Translations under genes and position numbers: made by a program | The notes under the pieces: model-generated | Databases searched by the model: none | The model's input: the letters and a program-made list of their open reading frames with translations, nothing else | Told to the model about the DNA's origin: nothing | From: Capronia americana | Taxonomy: Eukaryota > Ascomycota > Eurotiomycetes > Chaetothyriales > Herpotrichiellaceae | Length of the DNA: 64,000 bases | Direction: 5' to 3' | Assembly: GCA_016110215.1 (NCBI GenBank) | Contig: JADWQD010000009.1 | Span: forward strand, 250,093 to 314,092 | In this document: piece after piece, positions 42,085-53,754 of the stretch | Layout: each line of letters opens with the position of its first letter | How positions within the stretch are numbered: the stretch's first letter is position 1

Positions 42085-44629
42085 GATGGCTTAGCTTACC
42101 AGGTGAGAACAGCGGAGCAGAGGCCCAACTGCAAGAGCTGCTTTTATGCGCAAGAAATCAATGTCTCCCTTGTTGGGGACCATGGATCAACTGAAGCAAG
42201 GATGGGATGCTTTTTCGATTCGGATGACGGGGCAGCTGGTGCCGGAGGGCACGTGACGCGCGCTAAAGGCGGGGGTGTTGCGGAATACACGGACGCCAGA
42301 CTCACCGAACTCGACCTTTTCTCCCCATGGCGTTCAGCTATTCGTCAGCACGGTGCAGGGTCGCCAGGGTCGGGACAATCTCCAGTGCAGCCTTGCAAGG
42401 GACTGTTGAGAATGAGGCAGCCCTTTCACGAACCATGAGGGCTGTGGCTGATCAGAGAAGTGGAGGGTGGGCGAACCGTGAAGTCATGCATAGTGACAGG
42501 TTCAGCTCAAGCTTTGGACAGGGACAGATCAACTCATCCTGTGTCACATTTCGGACCTTAAACGCTGCAGTTGGTCCTGGTCTGTTCGACCTTGGCACGG
42601 TCTCTCATGCCCTGGCCTGGTCGGAACCGCAAAAAGGCGCCTCACCCATGTCTCTCTCTACACAGCTTTCTGACTTTGCGACCACTACCAATCCGGGCGA
42701 TGCTGATGTCCCGGCCGATTGATCTGGGGTTGCAACATACTTTCTCTAAGACCCAAAGTCAATCGACTCGCCTTGATACTTCCGACCCTCGCGATGAATC
42801 CTGATAGGACGCATCAGAAAAGGGAGGCCAGATTGCAAGATTCACGAGTGATCGTAGTGCGGCTCGTGCCTTTGCTCATTTCAAGCATAACCCTGCCGAA
42901 GTCATGCATCAAAGCCCACACCACCATCCAAGGGGCCACGATCCACGATTTGTCCCTCGCCAGACTTCGCCAGAATGTCATGATGTATGTTCTCGGTTCC
43001 CCCTTCGAGATGGCCAGGAACATGCATGCATGCTGGCGCCCGCTCGGCTGGTCTTCGGTTTCAGGCGAAGTCACCCAATCAGCAACTCCGTGTAGTCATG
43101 TTGCCACTGATCTCAGCTCCTTTGCCGCGACAAGTCCAGCGCCCAAGTACGAGTATTGAGGGGATGATGCTATACCACACCTCTTCGATCGATGGATTCG
43201 CCAATCGTAGACATGTCCACAAAGTGTGCAATCGCGGGAGACCACATGACGATGGCGTATCCTAACTAATCTCAAGATCTTTAGTGTCTCGTTCCTTGGA
43301 AGCCGCTTTTGGAAATGTCCCATCGATTTCGAGGGGTACTTCGGATCGGATGAGGACTGTGATGGAGGGACCGTGCTGAGCGAGAAAGAATGTCTCGTTC
43401 GTAAGGAGATATCGCCATGCATACCCCGTAATCTTACAATGGTATATCCGCCAAGGCAGGCACGGACTGAGTGGTGAGTGAGTCGACGATATGCGATATG
43501 CGATCTGCGAGCAATCGAAGCCCTCCATCCAGAGACTGAGACTCAGCTCCGCAACGATGTTCTTTCTGCAGTATCCTACGAGTACTCCGTAAATTGAGCT
43601 CACGATACTACGAGTGTAGGATACCGATAGTACGAGGTACTACGCGGCAACCAACCAATGCTGACAAGGTCCAGTGAGCTGGCCCGCCCATTCGCATCTA
43701 ATTCAATTCAATTCAATTCATGGCATCCCTTGTCGGAGGAGACCTTGGCTTTCTGTCGCGCGCAAGTCAAGAAAAAAGCAGAGGTTCAAACAAGGGGTGC
43801 GGCTGCAGCATGCATGCGTGCGTGTGTCAAAACCAACCCCGGAAGTTGATCATCGTAGTCATACTATAACACAAGCAGCCACAAGGTACGAGTGGGAGGC
43901 GACGCCAGGCGATCGATCCCCTGACAAACCCCCCATCTTTCTGTCAGGCAGGCAGGTCGGGGCTGGGAAGGGGGTGTGGACCTCCTCCTCCTCTGATTGT
44001 AACTACTACCCTCTTAGAGTACTGTACTACATACAGTACTACGTATTCAAGCATAAAATCGCTAGAGGGAAGAAAGAAAAACCATCACAGGGGATAACGA
44101 TTGTAGTAGTACTGTATGTATGTCAGAACGTACATCGATTTCCGGTCGCTTTTATGACTTTGCCCTCAGGACATTGGAGGACTGTACGTATGTCCACTGG
44201 GGAAGTCAGTCTCTACTCCAGAAACTACAGTATCCTGGCTCTGAGCCAACCTCGTATTCAGGATCAGATTCGATGGGAGATCTCCTCGACAGCAAGCGAG
44301 GTTTCTCACTAGGCCTGCCTCCCTTCCCTGCAGCTGGTGGAGGAGATACCCACTTCACCAACGATCTAGTCCATGTCCTTCGAGTGCTACCTTCCATAAT
44401 TGCTCCTGACACGAGACTGCAGCATTCATGCTGCGACTCGCCCTTGCGTGGAGTCTGAAAACTGGATTCGGGTGTCCGTACAGCTGCACGTCGGGAAATG
44501 ATGATGCCCGAGTTTCAGGCTTTCTGACGGAACATTCAGCTGCATATGTCTGGCTGTGCGCGCGCGCCCCTGTCAGAGGCGGGGTTTGTACTGTGCATGT
44601 TACTGCAGCCACAAGGATTTCGCGTATTC
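42085..44629. other. 2.5 kb without an assured gene
   Basis: Frames at 43262-43603 (minus) and 44120-44458 (plus) look weakly coding but have no domain, splice partner or homology I recognise. AATTC repeats occur at 43699-43720. Inverted repeats occur at 43572-43580/43617-43625 and 44018-44026/44032-44040. Contains the methyltransferase promoter and the terminator of the ABC transporter gene. Confidence 0.4.
44018..44040. repeat. Hairpin-forming inverted repeat
   Basis: AGTACTGTA and TACAGTACT form a perfect 9-bp stem around a 5-nt loop. AGTACTGTA occurs again at 44109-44117. Non-coding surroundings; function unknown. Confidence 0.7.
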
Positions 44630-46840
44630 TCAATCCTGTTGCAACTCGTCCAGTCTGGCCTTCCACCCGTCCACGCCCCTCAACAAGGTCTCAAGCTCCT
44701 CCTTCTCGTCTTCAAGTTTGATTCTTCTCTCCGCGTCCAGAGGACAGAAGACATAGCCGCCCTGGCCGTCAAACTGCAAAATCATACTGTGATACTTCCA
44801 CAAGCTCCTCCGATGGCTTACGGTCATCAGTGTCGTGCCTAGGCCTTTGGCCGTCTCGTACATCTTCCTTTCCATCTCGAGAGTCACCGAGCTGGTACAC
44901 TCGTCGAGTATGGCGTATTTGGGCTTGTGGTAGAACAGCCTCGCCATGGCAATTCTTTGCTGCAGACCCCCGGAGAAGACGTCGCGCCATTCTTCGACTG
45001 CATCCCATCCTCCGGGCCGGTGGAGCACAGATTCGATTTCCAAAGTCTCCAGGATCTGCCTAAGCTGCTCTTCTGACCCGTTTTTGGCGCGGAACTCGTA
45101 CAGCGTATCCGGATAGATGATCTGGTCGCGTAGCGTCCCGCGACTGAGGTACGGTCGTTGCGGGATGTAGAAGATGTCTTCGAACGAAGGTTTCTTGACG
45201 CTGCCGCCGTAGACGGGCCACAATCCGCCGAGGATGCGGAAGAGGGAGGATTTTCCACACCCATTGGGTCCGACAATCAGTAGATGATCGCCCGGTTTGA
45301 TCGCAAAGGTCAACTTCTTGACCAGCACATCCCCGTTCGGGGACACGATAGGCACATCGGTGAACTCGATGTTCTCGCTCTCTTCGATGGTGCCTCTTCC
45401 GCGCAACACCGTCGCGTTCTCCTCCGTGCTCGCCGAACTCACGAGATTCTTCTCAAAGTGGCCCTTCGAGACCTCATCCATGACATCCAGCAACGAGGCT
45501 ACCCGCGACGTGTATCCGGCCAGCTCTGTGATCTCCTTGTAACTGAACATCAGCCGCCCAAACGCATCCGAGCTGCTCAACAGCATCCGCCGATTTGTGA
45601 CGAAACGCTCCGTGCGATCGCCGCGCGCTTGCCCTCGTAGACGGTCTGACCCTTGCCCTTGCTCCTGCTCCTGTCCCGGGATCTGGAAGAAGACCGGCAA
45701 ACTGCACAGCACCAGCCCTAACGCGCCCCAGAAATATTTGATGACAAAATCCTCCATGAAGCCATGGTAGAAGCGCCGTCTCAAAATGCGGTTCACATGC
45801 TTGATCAGGGTGAAGTAGCCCTTGTCCAGGGTGTCTTTCTCGGCCTCGTGACCCGCGTACAGGGCAATCTCCTCGGAGTAGTCGATCAGGCGCGTATGTT
45901 GGAAGCGGAACTCGCCTTCGAGCCGGGCCTCGTCGGCGACGTACTTGCCGAACGGGGGCGTGAGCGCGCGCATGACGTTCGCCGACACCTGCACCAGCAA
46001 GGCCATGGCAAACAGGCCCTCCCCGCCCACGGATTTGCTCAAGCTATAGTTGTAGATGACCATGTCGAGCACGGGCTTTGCCAGATTCCCATACAATTCC
46101 GCGAGCGAGTTCGCGAACCGCGCGACGTCCACCGTGATCAGCTGGTCTGCGTTCTTGATCCGGTCGTCCAGCGCCGAGAGCGTATAGAAGGTCATGTTGT
46201 CGAGGTACTTCTCGTGCAGGTGCTTCGTCAGGCGGGTGCGGTACGCCAGCGCCAGCCGCGTCTGATGGTACTGGAGCATGGAGTTTGTGAACGTGGCGGG
46301 CACGGCGACCAGCATCCACCACACGAGGCCCAGGATGAAGTCGCGGCCGCGGCCGCGCACGAGCGCCGAGACGACCTTGCCGTCCAGTTCGGCGACGTAG
46401 AGGGAGAGGAGCGTGCGGAGGACGAGGAAGACGGTGTGCGAGATGAGGAGGCGCAGTTCTTTGGAGCGCCACGAAGGGATGACAATGCGGAGGAGGCGGA
46501 CGAGAGAGCGGAAGAACTCGCGGTTGATTTCGACACGCTTGTGTTTCTTGGGGTCGTCGGAGCCGTGATGGGACGGCGACCTGCCTTGGACGGCGTTGTT
46601 ATCTGCGTCGATGCCCTGCTGCGCTTGACGGGCCCGGTCGCGCTGGATCTCGGCTTGTCGTCGCGCGGCGGCTTTCTGTTCGGAGATGGCATTGTGGACG
46701 CGGTGGATGAGGGCGGCGGCGAGGGTGATGTACACGGTGCGTGAGATCTTGGTGCGGTGCTTGAGATACAGGGAGGTCAGTTCTGAGAGCAGTTGTTTGA
46801 CACTCCGGCCTGGGGGCAGGAGTTTGGATTGTGCGGCCAT
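44630..46840 (-). CDS. Peroxisomal ABC half-transporter, ABCD family (fatty acyl import)
   Basis: Intronless, 736 residues: N-terminal membrane domain then one ATPase domain. The first 45 residues (SLYLKHRTKISRTVYITLAA) and IVIPSWRSKELRLLISHTVF are typical of ABCD proteins, as is the EAA-like loop DQLITVDVARFANSLAELYG. ATPase: Walker A GPNGCGKSS at 524-532, signature FSGGLQQR at about 622, Walker B YAILDECTS near 642-650, H-loop VSHR near 675. Yeast relatives Pxa1/Pxa2 form a heterodimer that imports long-chain acyl-CoA into peroxisomes for beta-oxidation. The sequence does not by itself decide which of the two subunits this is, so no symbol is given. Confidence 0.92.
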   Translation of the reverse strand: MAAQSKLLPPGRSVKQLLSELTSLYLKHRTKISRTVYITLAAALIHRVHNAISEQKAAARRQAEIQRDRARQAQQGIDADNNAVQGRSPSHHGSDDPKKHKRVEINREFFRSLVRLLRIVIPSWRSKELRLLISHTVFLVLRTLLSLYVAELDGKVVSALVRGRGRDFILGLVWWMLVAVPATFTNSMLQYHQTRLALAYRTRLTKHLHEKYLDNMTFYTLSALDDRIKNADQLITVDVARFANSLAELYGNLAKPVLDMVIYNYSLSKSVGGEGLFAMALLVQVSANVMRALTPPFGKYVADEARLEGEFRFQHTRLIDYSEEIALYAGHEAEKDTLDKGYFTLIKHVNRILRRRFYHGFMEDFVIKYFWGALGLVLCSLPVFFQIPGQEQEQGQGSDRLRGQARGDRTERFVTNRRMLLSSSDAFGRLMFSYKEITELAGYTSRVASLLDVMDEVSKGHFEKNLVSSASTEENATVLRGRGTIEESENIEFTDVPIVSPNGDVLVKKLTFAIKPGDHLLIVGPNGCGKSSLFRILGGLWPVYGGSVKKPSFEDIFYIPQRPYLSRGTLRDQIIYPDTLYEFRAKNGSEEQLRQILETLEIESVLHRPGGWDAVEEWRDVFSGGLQQRIAMARLFYHKPKYAILDECTSSVTLEMERKMYETAKGLGTTLMTVSHRRSLWKYHSMILQFDGQGGYVFCPLDAERRIKLEDEKEELETLLRGVDGWKARLDELQQD

Positions 46841-47258
46841 CGCGTGAGCGTCTGTGGGGGAACGAGGACGGGGCGGGTCATAGAGGAGGATACATCGTCA
46901 GTGTCTACACAGTACGAAGGAGTAGAGGCAGATATTTCACATGTCTTCAAGACCCGTGCGGTGTTGGTGTCCGGTGTCCGCTGACAGGAATGCATGGATG
47001 GTTGGTTCCTCGTAAAGCCTCGGTCAATGAAAGCATGTGCTGGCTGAACATCGATGACGTGTTGCATACAACCTCCAGCTACCACCACGACGGCGACGAC
47101 GACTACGATGATGCTTCACTGGATCAGCTGTCTACTGAGTCCCTTCGCACGGCTATTCAAACAGTAATATGCTCTATCGTCGTATCGCATGGCTCGTCTA
47201 TCAACAACCGTCGGCCTGGAAGCGCGCATCATCCGCACGCACCACACAGCATTATACC
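46841..47258. other. Intergenic between ABCD transporter and CTF18
   Basis: 418 bp; promoter of the transporter gene and 3' flank of CTF18. Nothing else seen. Confidence 0.55.
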
Positions 47259-50158
47259 TCAGAAACCGTCCATCAACTCCTTCAGCGTGATCGGTTTCCG
47301 AACGGCGTTGGAGAAACCTTCGTGGAATGACACCCAGATCCGCCCTGCTGATGTCTTTACGCTCGGCTCGTTCGCCGCCTTTCCAGCTGACTTGGGCCGG
47401 TCTTCGCTGATGATGCGTCCGAAGAAGTCGCGCTTGACGCCGGCTTCCTTCGAGGCGACCCACTGCCCTTTGTTGGCTGGGCTTTCGTTCTCCTTGTTCT
47501 CATCCAGTGCCCGGCTGGAAATCGATGATCCAGAACGAGCCTCCCGGACTACTGAAGACTGCAAGATTTTCTCCTTCTTGAGCTCTTGGTCGAGGACTTG
47601 TCGAACTGCATATCGGATCGGGCCGACACCGGAAGACGACTTGTCCATGTGGTAGGATAGGAGGTTGTCGAGAGGGCTAGTTCTTGTCAGTATTTCCGTT
47701 GGTTTTTGAAGCAGGTATCCTCGACTTACGGTTCCATCCGGTACACGTAACCGCCATTCGAGTGAGCGCCACCTCCCTCGACTTCCACACGGACCTGTTC
47801 GAAAGAGAGGTCCAAAGCCAGCATGGTGCGGACGGCGTTTCTGACACACACCTTCTCGGTCTCCTTCCGCACGCTCGCTACGCTCGCAGATCCACCTGAT
47901 CCGCCGATCACAACGGGTTTGACATCCGGAGCCAACATCTTTCCCACGCTTGGGATCAGCTCAGTGGCAATATCGTCGACAGAACTGAACAGCCTCAGGA
48001 GAGGGGCCGAGAAGCTCGATTGAAGCTCGGTCAGCAATGTCCGGCTTTGCTTTTCAGCCTCATAAGCCACAAAATCAGCTTTAAGCCCGCTGAATGGGTG
48101 GACATCACCTTGCTCTTCTTGGGGCGCCTCGTCGTTCCAAGCCTTGTTGCTTTTGTCGACGACGGCAAAGAGATGGTGGAAGCCGCATGGGCTGGTGTTC
48201 AGGTAAGGTGTGAGTTCCCACTCTTGGCCTGAGTAGACCCGGCTTGACAAGCAATCGTGGAAATGAAGCCAATCGTAACCAGCATTGGGCTTCGACAGCT
48301 GCGTGTCGTCTTGATATGTGAGAGTCGGGTATGTCGCAAAGCAGTCAGTCATTACTCGATCGTGGTCTCCGCAGGTGTCGATCATCTCTCTCAGAGCTGA
48401 GAGGGCCGCCCGCTTCCGCAGGTTCGCCACACCGACCGGATTGGTTTTGGAGTCAGCAATCAACCTTGCTTCGTCTGCGGAAAGATTGGTAGGTAGATTG
48501 GGCAGACCAGCTCCTTCCAAGAATACTCGCTCGACCACCTCTCGGACACCGCCTCGTCCGAAGCCTTTCTGGCCTGCTTGGGCGTCTTGAAGCTGTGGTT
48601 CCAGCCACTGTCGTGTTAATCGAGGCTTGGCTTCACTCGCTCGCAGCTTGTGGGCAATCCATTCAGCTTGGACGAGTACTCCTCGAATGTCGCCTTCCCC
48701 CGAACCTCGAGAACCGGCAACTCGCTGTTTTCGCATTGCTAGACCCCACGCATTTTCGCACAGTCGCCGTACAGCGTCATTGTCACAGGCAATGAATTCC
48801 CTCTCGAAGACATTCTTTACCCGGGCGATGACTTTGTCAATAGGCGCTTTTCGAACATGAACCACCTCGGCCATGGAGCTCATGCGTAGTGGTCGAAGCG
48901 AAGGTGCGTACACATCATTACAGACCAGAATCAAGGGCCTCAGCATTCTGAACTTATCTCCCTTCTTTTTGCCCCTGGAAGCATCCCCGGTGCCGGTAAT
49001 TGCTGTGTTCTTCTGGTCAAGTTGAGCAAGGTCAATCAAGGCCTTGATGAAGCCTCCTTCACCACTGGGTCCTGAGCCTGTGGTGACGCCATCCACTTCA
49101 TCAACAACGACACACACGGGCCGTCCGGCTTTTCTTGCTTTGCCTTGCTCTTTGATGCCTCGGACTGTTTCGGTGCCGAGAGCATCTTTGATCCTTCCTC
49201 TGACCACATCCCGGCTTCTGTCATCACTTGCGTTGATCTCGAGAACTTCATAGCCCGCTTGCCTGGCGCAGACATGGGCCAGGGTGGTCTTTCCGAGACC
49301 CGGCGGTCCCGTCAGGAGCAAAATCTTCCTGTGTTGTTGCTGGCCTTGGTCTTTGTCGTCGAACACTTTGACGGATTTGGGCTTTACACTTCCTGGAAAG
49401 ACCACATGATCCCAGGCTTTGAGCCAACGAAGGACCTGCCGATGCGTGCGCTCGTCTCCGACAAGCTCAGTAAACTTTTTGGCTCGGTACTTCTCCGTCC
49501 ACATTTGGTGACTGGCTGGTTTGGAAGCTGAAGTCACCGCTTTTATCGAGACTTCCTGTGATGGTTGCGCAACTTTTTGTTCAGCCTTTCTCTGCTTCTC
49601 AAACTCGTCGAGTTGCCGCTGTGTCTTTGCTTCGTCCATGAGCTTGTGGATCTCAATGCCATAGTATGCTTTCTTTGCTCGTCCAGCCGCTGTCATTGAT
49701 CGCTGCGCGATGGTCTGCTCATAAGACACCTGTTGGACCTCTCGGCGGAGGGGAATCTCCAGTGCTGCACCCTGACATGTCTGCACAGTTATATTATTTG
49801 GTTGTTTCTTCCTAAGCAGCAGCCGAGGCAATGGGGGTAGTGTCGGGCTAGACGGAAGGTCTGTTGATTTCGTGGCTCTTATGTTCTCAATCGCGGTAGC
49901 GGTTTCTGTGTCCTCCTTTGGCGGCGTAGGCAGGATTGGGTCTATCTGGAGGAGTGACTGAGGGTTCCCAACCTCCTTCTCCTTGTCCTGGGCGACGTCT
50001 TCGTCATCGCTATCCACCAAAAAGCCACCCAACGTCTTGGGTTTCTTCGGTTGTGGCGCGCTGGGAAATGGTTGAAATAAGCGGCGCTTCTTCTTGTTGG
50101 GGACTGCCGGTGGCGATGAGCTCGCGGGGTAGAGCACGGGAGAGGAAGAGAAGGTCAT
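47259..50158 (-). CDS. CTF18: Chromosome transmission fidelity protein 18 (alternative clamp-loader ATPase)
   Basis: Exons 47730-50158 and 47259-47676 (intron 53 nt), 948 residues from the ATG at 50158. The clamp-loader box MWTEKYRAKKFTELVGDE is followed by Walker A LLLTGPPGLGKTT (about 284-292), EVLEINASDDRS, Walker B VCVVVDEVDG, LILVCNDVYAPSLRPLR and a family-specific C-terminus ending RKPITLKELMDGF. Ctf18 replaces Rfc1 in an RFC complex that, with Ctf8 and Dcc1, loads PCNA and supports sister-chromatid cohesion and the replication checkpoint. Its upstream region has two ACGCG cores, fitting an S-phase gene. An overlapping frame (see findings) leaves the true N-terminus slightly uncertain. 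Confidence 0.9.
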
Positions 50159-50727
50159 CACGCTCGTCAGGATTGGCGTTGTCTGTTCTGTTGATCAATG
50201 CAGCATTCGCATCAAGCCGTTCCGGAGGGGGTGCTTCCAAAATTTGTCGACGGCGAGATCGAGTGTAGAAATTCAGCATCCAGTCTGGTGTGTGTACAAG
50301 GCGACGGCCATTGCTATAGTCCACATGAACCGTAACAAACTCTTCAGGTGTGGTGAGATAGGTTCAATCTTCAAGCCTCGATGTCATTAATTGTTTGACA
50401 CGACGCGCTTTTGGCGACGCGTCGAGCTGTAGCGGGGCGGAACCATGCAGCCTGTGCAGCTCGAGAGCCGCGGCCGGGGCAGCCAGCCCTTAAGGCCGGT
50501 GGGGTCCCTGTGGTCCTCTAGCTGCACTTAGCCATGCCTGACAAAAACATTACCCCGTCGTCACACAGTACTTGTACGCCGTGGCCAGCGGGTTTTGCCA
50601 CAATGCCTGTCAGACACTCGTCCATTTCTATTCCTCACTCTCCCTCCAGAACAACGCATCTCCAGCTCCATTGGCGTTTCTACTTCCTGCATTCCAGAGC
50701 AGCCCAAAATATCTCGAACAATGTCGC
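50159..50727. other. Divergent promoter region, CTF18 / BTB gene
   Basis: About 570 bp. A minus frame open from about 50371 to 50010 overlaps the CTF18 start in another frame and looks coding. Two ACGCG cores lie at 50403-50422. Confidence 0.5.
50403..50422. promoter_or_regulatory. Pair of ACGCG (MCB-type) cores between CTF18 and the BTB gene
   Basis: GACGCGC (ACGCGC at 50403-50408) and GACGCGTC (ACGCGT at 50417-50422) lie 14 bp apart, about 245-265 bp upstream of the CTF18 ATG. Paired MCB cores are typical of MBF-controlled replication genes. Binding here is inferred, not shown. Confidence 0.5.
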
Positions 50728-51671
50728 ATGGGGCATCATTCCGATCGCCTCGACCCCTTTGTCTCGCAGACACCCACGAGGTCCCATGCCACCGCAGATG
50801 CGACTCCGCGCAACCCGCCGAATACACTTGATCGCATCTACTCGATCTATCGACACGGAAGACGGGGTCCTGAAATGCCCAGGGAGAATATAGGAGATAT
50901 CTCCGCGAAGAAATTTGCGGAGTAAGCTGCTGTCCATGCCTTCTCTGTACCTGTCCTGCGCGATGCGCTAACCTATGCCTTGCCTGCCCCCTCCCCAGGC
51001 TCCTCTCCGGGCCCATACTGGACATATTCGTCGGTCCCGATGGCCGGCACTGGTCTCTGCATCAAAACCTCCTTATTCACCATGCGCGCTTCTTCGACGA
51101 AACGTACGCCGTAAACGGCACCCCCAAACGTATCAAGGACAACAGACTGGACCTGCGGGACGAAGACCCCGGCGCATTCGAGTTGTTGGTCAAGTGGCTC
51201 TATCAGGGCAAGATCGACGATGTCTCGTGGATGCCCAAGGACGTCAAGTGGGAGTATGCGTTCACATGCCAGAAGCTGTATCTCCTCTGCGACACCATTG
51301 GGCTCCAGGAGTTGAAGAACCAGGCCATCGACCAGTTCCGCAGGGGATGTCACGAGGCAGGGCTGGTGCCGGGGCCCGAAGAGATGAAACCGATTTACGA
51401 ACGGACACCGCCGTCGTCACCGTTTCGGAAACTGGTGAGTAAAATCGCGGCGAGGCAGATTATGGATCCTGGGTCCGAGAAGGATGCGACGAGCTACAGG
51501 GAGTGTTTTGCCCAGAGCCCGGATTTCGCGGTCGATGTGATTAATGCGATCAAGGAGGGGAGTGGCGGGAGTCTGTTCGATGATCCGACCGAGGGCAATG
51601 GGTGTCGGTATCATGAGCATGATGATGGTGAGAACTGTCATAAGACGGTCAAGTTCAAGGACATGTCATGA
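50728..51671 (+). CDS. BTB/POZ-domain protein
   Basis: Exons 50728-50921 and 50999-51671 (intron 77 nt with GCTAACC branch site), 288 residues. The ATG at 50728 (MGHHSDRLDPFV) is the first in this frame. The first 64 residues are polar and probably disordered. The BTB fold starts after the intron: LLSGPILDIFVGPDGRHWSL, LLIHHARFFDETYA, NRLDLRDEDPGAFELLVKWL, YQGKIDDVSW and YLLCDTIGLQELKNQAIDQF. Fungal-type BTB proteins of this build have no other domain and their partners are unknown; some act as Cul3 adaptors. The C-terminus is His/Asp-rich (RYHEHDDGENCH). Confidence 0.85.
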
Positions 51672-52384
51672 AGGGCTGTCGAGAGTTCAAACAGGTGGAG
51701 GCACGTCGTTGGAGCGTACTACGCAACAAAGTCTTTGCTTGCGAGACCAGATCTGTATTGGATCCTGGTTTTACCAGAGCCGCGGCTGCAGTGCTTGGTA
51801 GTCCACGGCTCCGAGGTGGGACCATTGTGCTGGGTTGAGGAGGACTACACTCATCGCAATATGGTCGGCTGGTGGCAGTTGACATAATGTGCGCTCCGGC
51901 ACGATGTATCAGTACAACAATCGCGGTTGGCGTCGGGCGCGGATGAAGACTCAGGTCTTCCACTATTAATTCGAGCATAGCCAAAAGGACATGCAACCAG
52001 CACCGCCCAAATTTACCTGGAGATGTGACATCACACACGCGGCATAAGTTCTAGACCTTTACTCGTAAACCTTCCTCCTGGTCTCCCAATGCTACATTGC
52101 ATGTCAAGGGTGAGGCATCCCAGATGTCAACTCGCGGAGTATGCTGTGACGGCCCGAGAGGACAGCTTCTCTAGCAGGTGCCCCCGCCGTTACATTGTGG
52201 CACAGTCTTGAGTTCGAGACGGATCCCCACCCTCAGTATCTCATCGCACCTGTTCCCCCGCTGATGTGGATGGCTTGCTCCCGTGATATCACAAACCCCT
52301 ACCGTATGTGTACGGAGTCTGTCCACTGCCAGCTCGCCTTACGGGAGACAGGGAACGCCGGCACCGACGACCTCCACGGCCGCC
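51672..52384. other. Convergent intergenic region
   Basis: 713 bp between the ends of the BTB gene and the small membrane protein gene. No frame with support, no repeats. Confidence 0.5.
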
Positions 52385-53207
52385 CTAGCAACTGAAAAAA
52401 GGGGGCCGTTCAGCTCCGAGCCATCCCGCGGTATTCCTGTTGGGCTTGTCTAAGGGGGCGGTCGCGAGAAGAACCCTCAGGTAAGCATACTTGAGCCCAG
52501 TGGTCTCCCGTACCTCATCGGATTTCGACCGGATATTCTCGTGAAAGTCGAAACACGCTCGGTGTGTTTCTATTGTTTCGAAATAGCGAGTCAGACTCTG
52601 GTCGAAGACGGCACGCTGGATGAGCCAGCACATGGTGACAAACAGGCAGATGACGGACTCGGGGCCTATGTCTGAGGCGTGCGGTGTGGCCAACAAAACG
52701 AGGTAGAGCCACGGGCACGCCATCGCTAGAGGGACGAGCGACAAGAGTGGTGTGTAAAGGGCGCAGTGGCGCGCCTGGAGCATCTGAGCGTTGACATGAT
52801 TGAGGAGGCCGCGGTATCTATCTTCGCCCCAGACGTTGAGGTATCTGAGATCGTCGTAGGTGACGTGTTGCGGGCAGGCCAGTCCGAGCCGTGCGACTTC
52901 GCGGCATCTATTTCGTACAATCTGCGCGCACAGGCATGTGCCGACCGTGGTCGTAACAGCTGCTAGGGCGGTCGTTGCGCTGTAGAGATCTGTAAGGGCT
53001 TTGCCGACGGCGTGCCAAACGTCATGGTTGTCCGCATACATCTCGGTCGTGATTTGACCGGAGCACGCTGTGGTCAACTCTCTAAGCACTGGAAATAACA
53101 ACAACACAGGACAGAATCAGAGCGGAGGCGATGGAACATGTACCTAGGTATCTTCGGGGGAAGCCTTGCCATGGTGCATTCGACAGGTCATGTACCAGGA
53201 GGATCAT
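52385..53207 (-). CDS. Small membrane protein, unknown function
   Basis: Exons 53144-53207 and 52385-53088 (intron 55 nt, GTACAT donor, TTTCCAG acceptor), 255 residues. Exon 1 supplies MILLVHDLSNAPWQGFPRRY and joins in frame to LVLRELTTACSGQ. About three hydrophobic helices are visible: ATTALAAVTTTVGTCLCA, LLSLVPLAMACPWLYLVLLA and VICLFVTMCWLIQRAVF. No family recognised. The 5' exon is plausible but not proven, because the frame upstream of its ATG stays open for about 25 codons. The gene is divergent from RSC8. Confidence 0.55.
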
Positions 53208-53754
53208 TGGAAACCCATCTCCACGAGGAACCAGCACGGTGGGTATGATGCTCCCCACGGTTACAAAGAGTCGTTCGCCACATCAGCGAGGGGCATTTTT
53301 GTCAGGGAATGGAGGAGCCATCGCAAATGGCTTGCCGCCCGACCACTTGTGGGTGGTTCTAAGTGTTTGTATTCGAAGGATGTAGCCATCCTCGCCATCA
53401 TAGTTCGTTGATGTTGGTGAGAAATATCGACCCGATGTTGAGGAACGTGTATGGACTGACTCGGGATGGAATAATATTCCTCCGTGGCCACGTCACGTGC
53501 AAAAGCAATCGTTCTGTTCTCGTGTTCTTCGCGGCGCAACTTTCGCGCCAGGGTTTCAATCTCAAGCCAAAAACTGTCAACAGCATCGCCGCAACGAATG
53601 TCCACGTCTCATTCTGATTAGCACAACATCTAGCCTGGCTCGCCGAGTCGCAGCGCAATTCGCCTGACTATAGGTTGCTCAGAATCGCCAGAGGCAGGGA
53701 GAAAGGAAGGCCGTCGTGATCGATTCATGAGCATTCATCATCACCATCATCACA
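53208..53754. other. Divergent promoter region, membrane protein / RSC8
   Basis: 547 bp with no supported frame. An ATC/CAT-rich leader (53730-53752) precedes the RSC8 ATG. Confidence 0.5.

Noticed and set aside
45764..46744. 326-codon plus-strand open frame
   Set aside because: Lies wholly antisense to the ABCD transporter gene. Its composition mirrors the membrane domain's codons and it has no recognisable domain.
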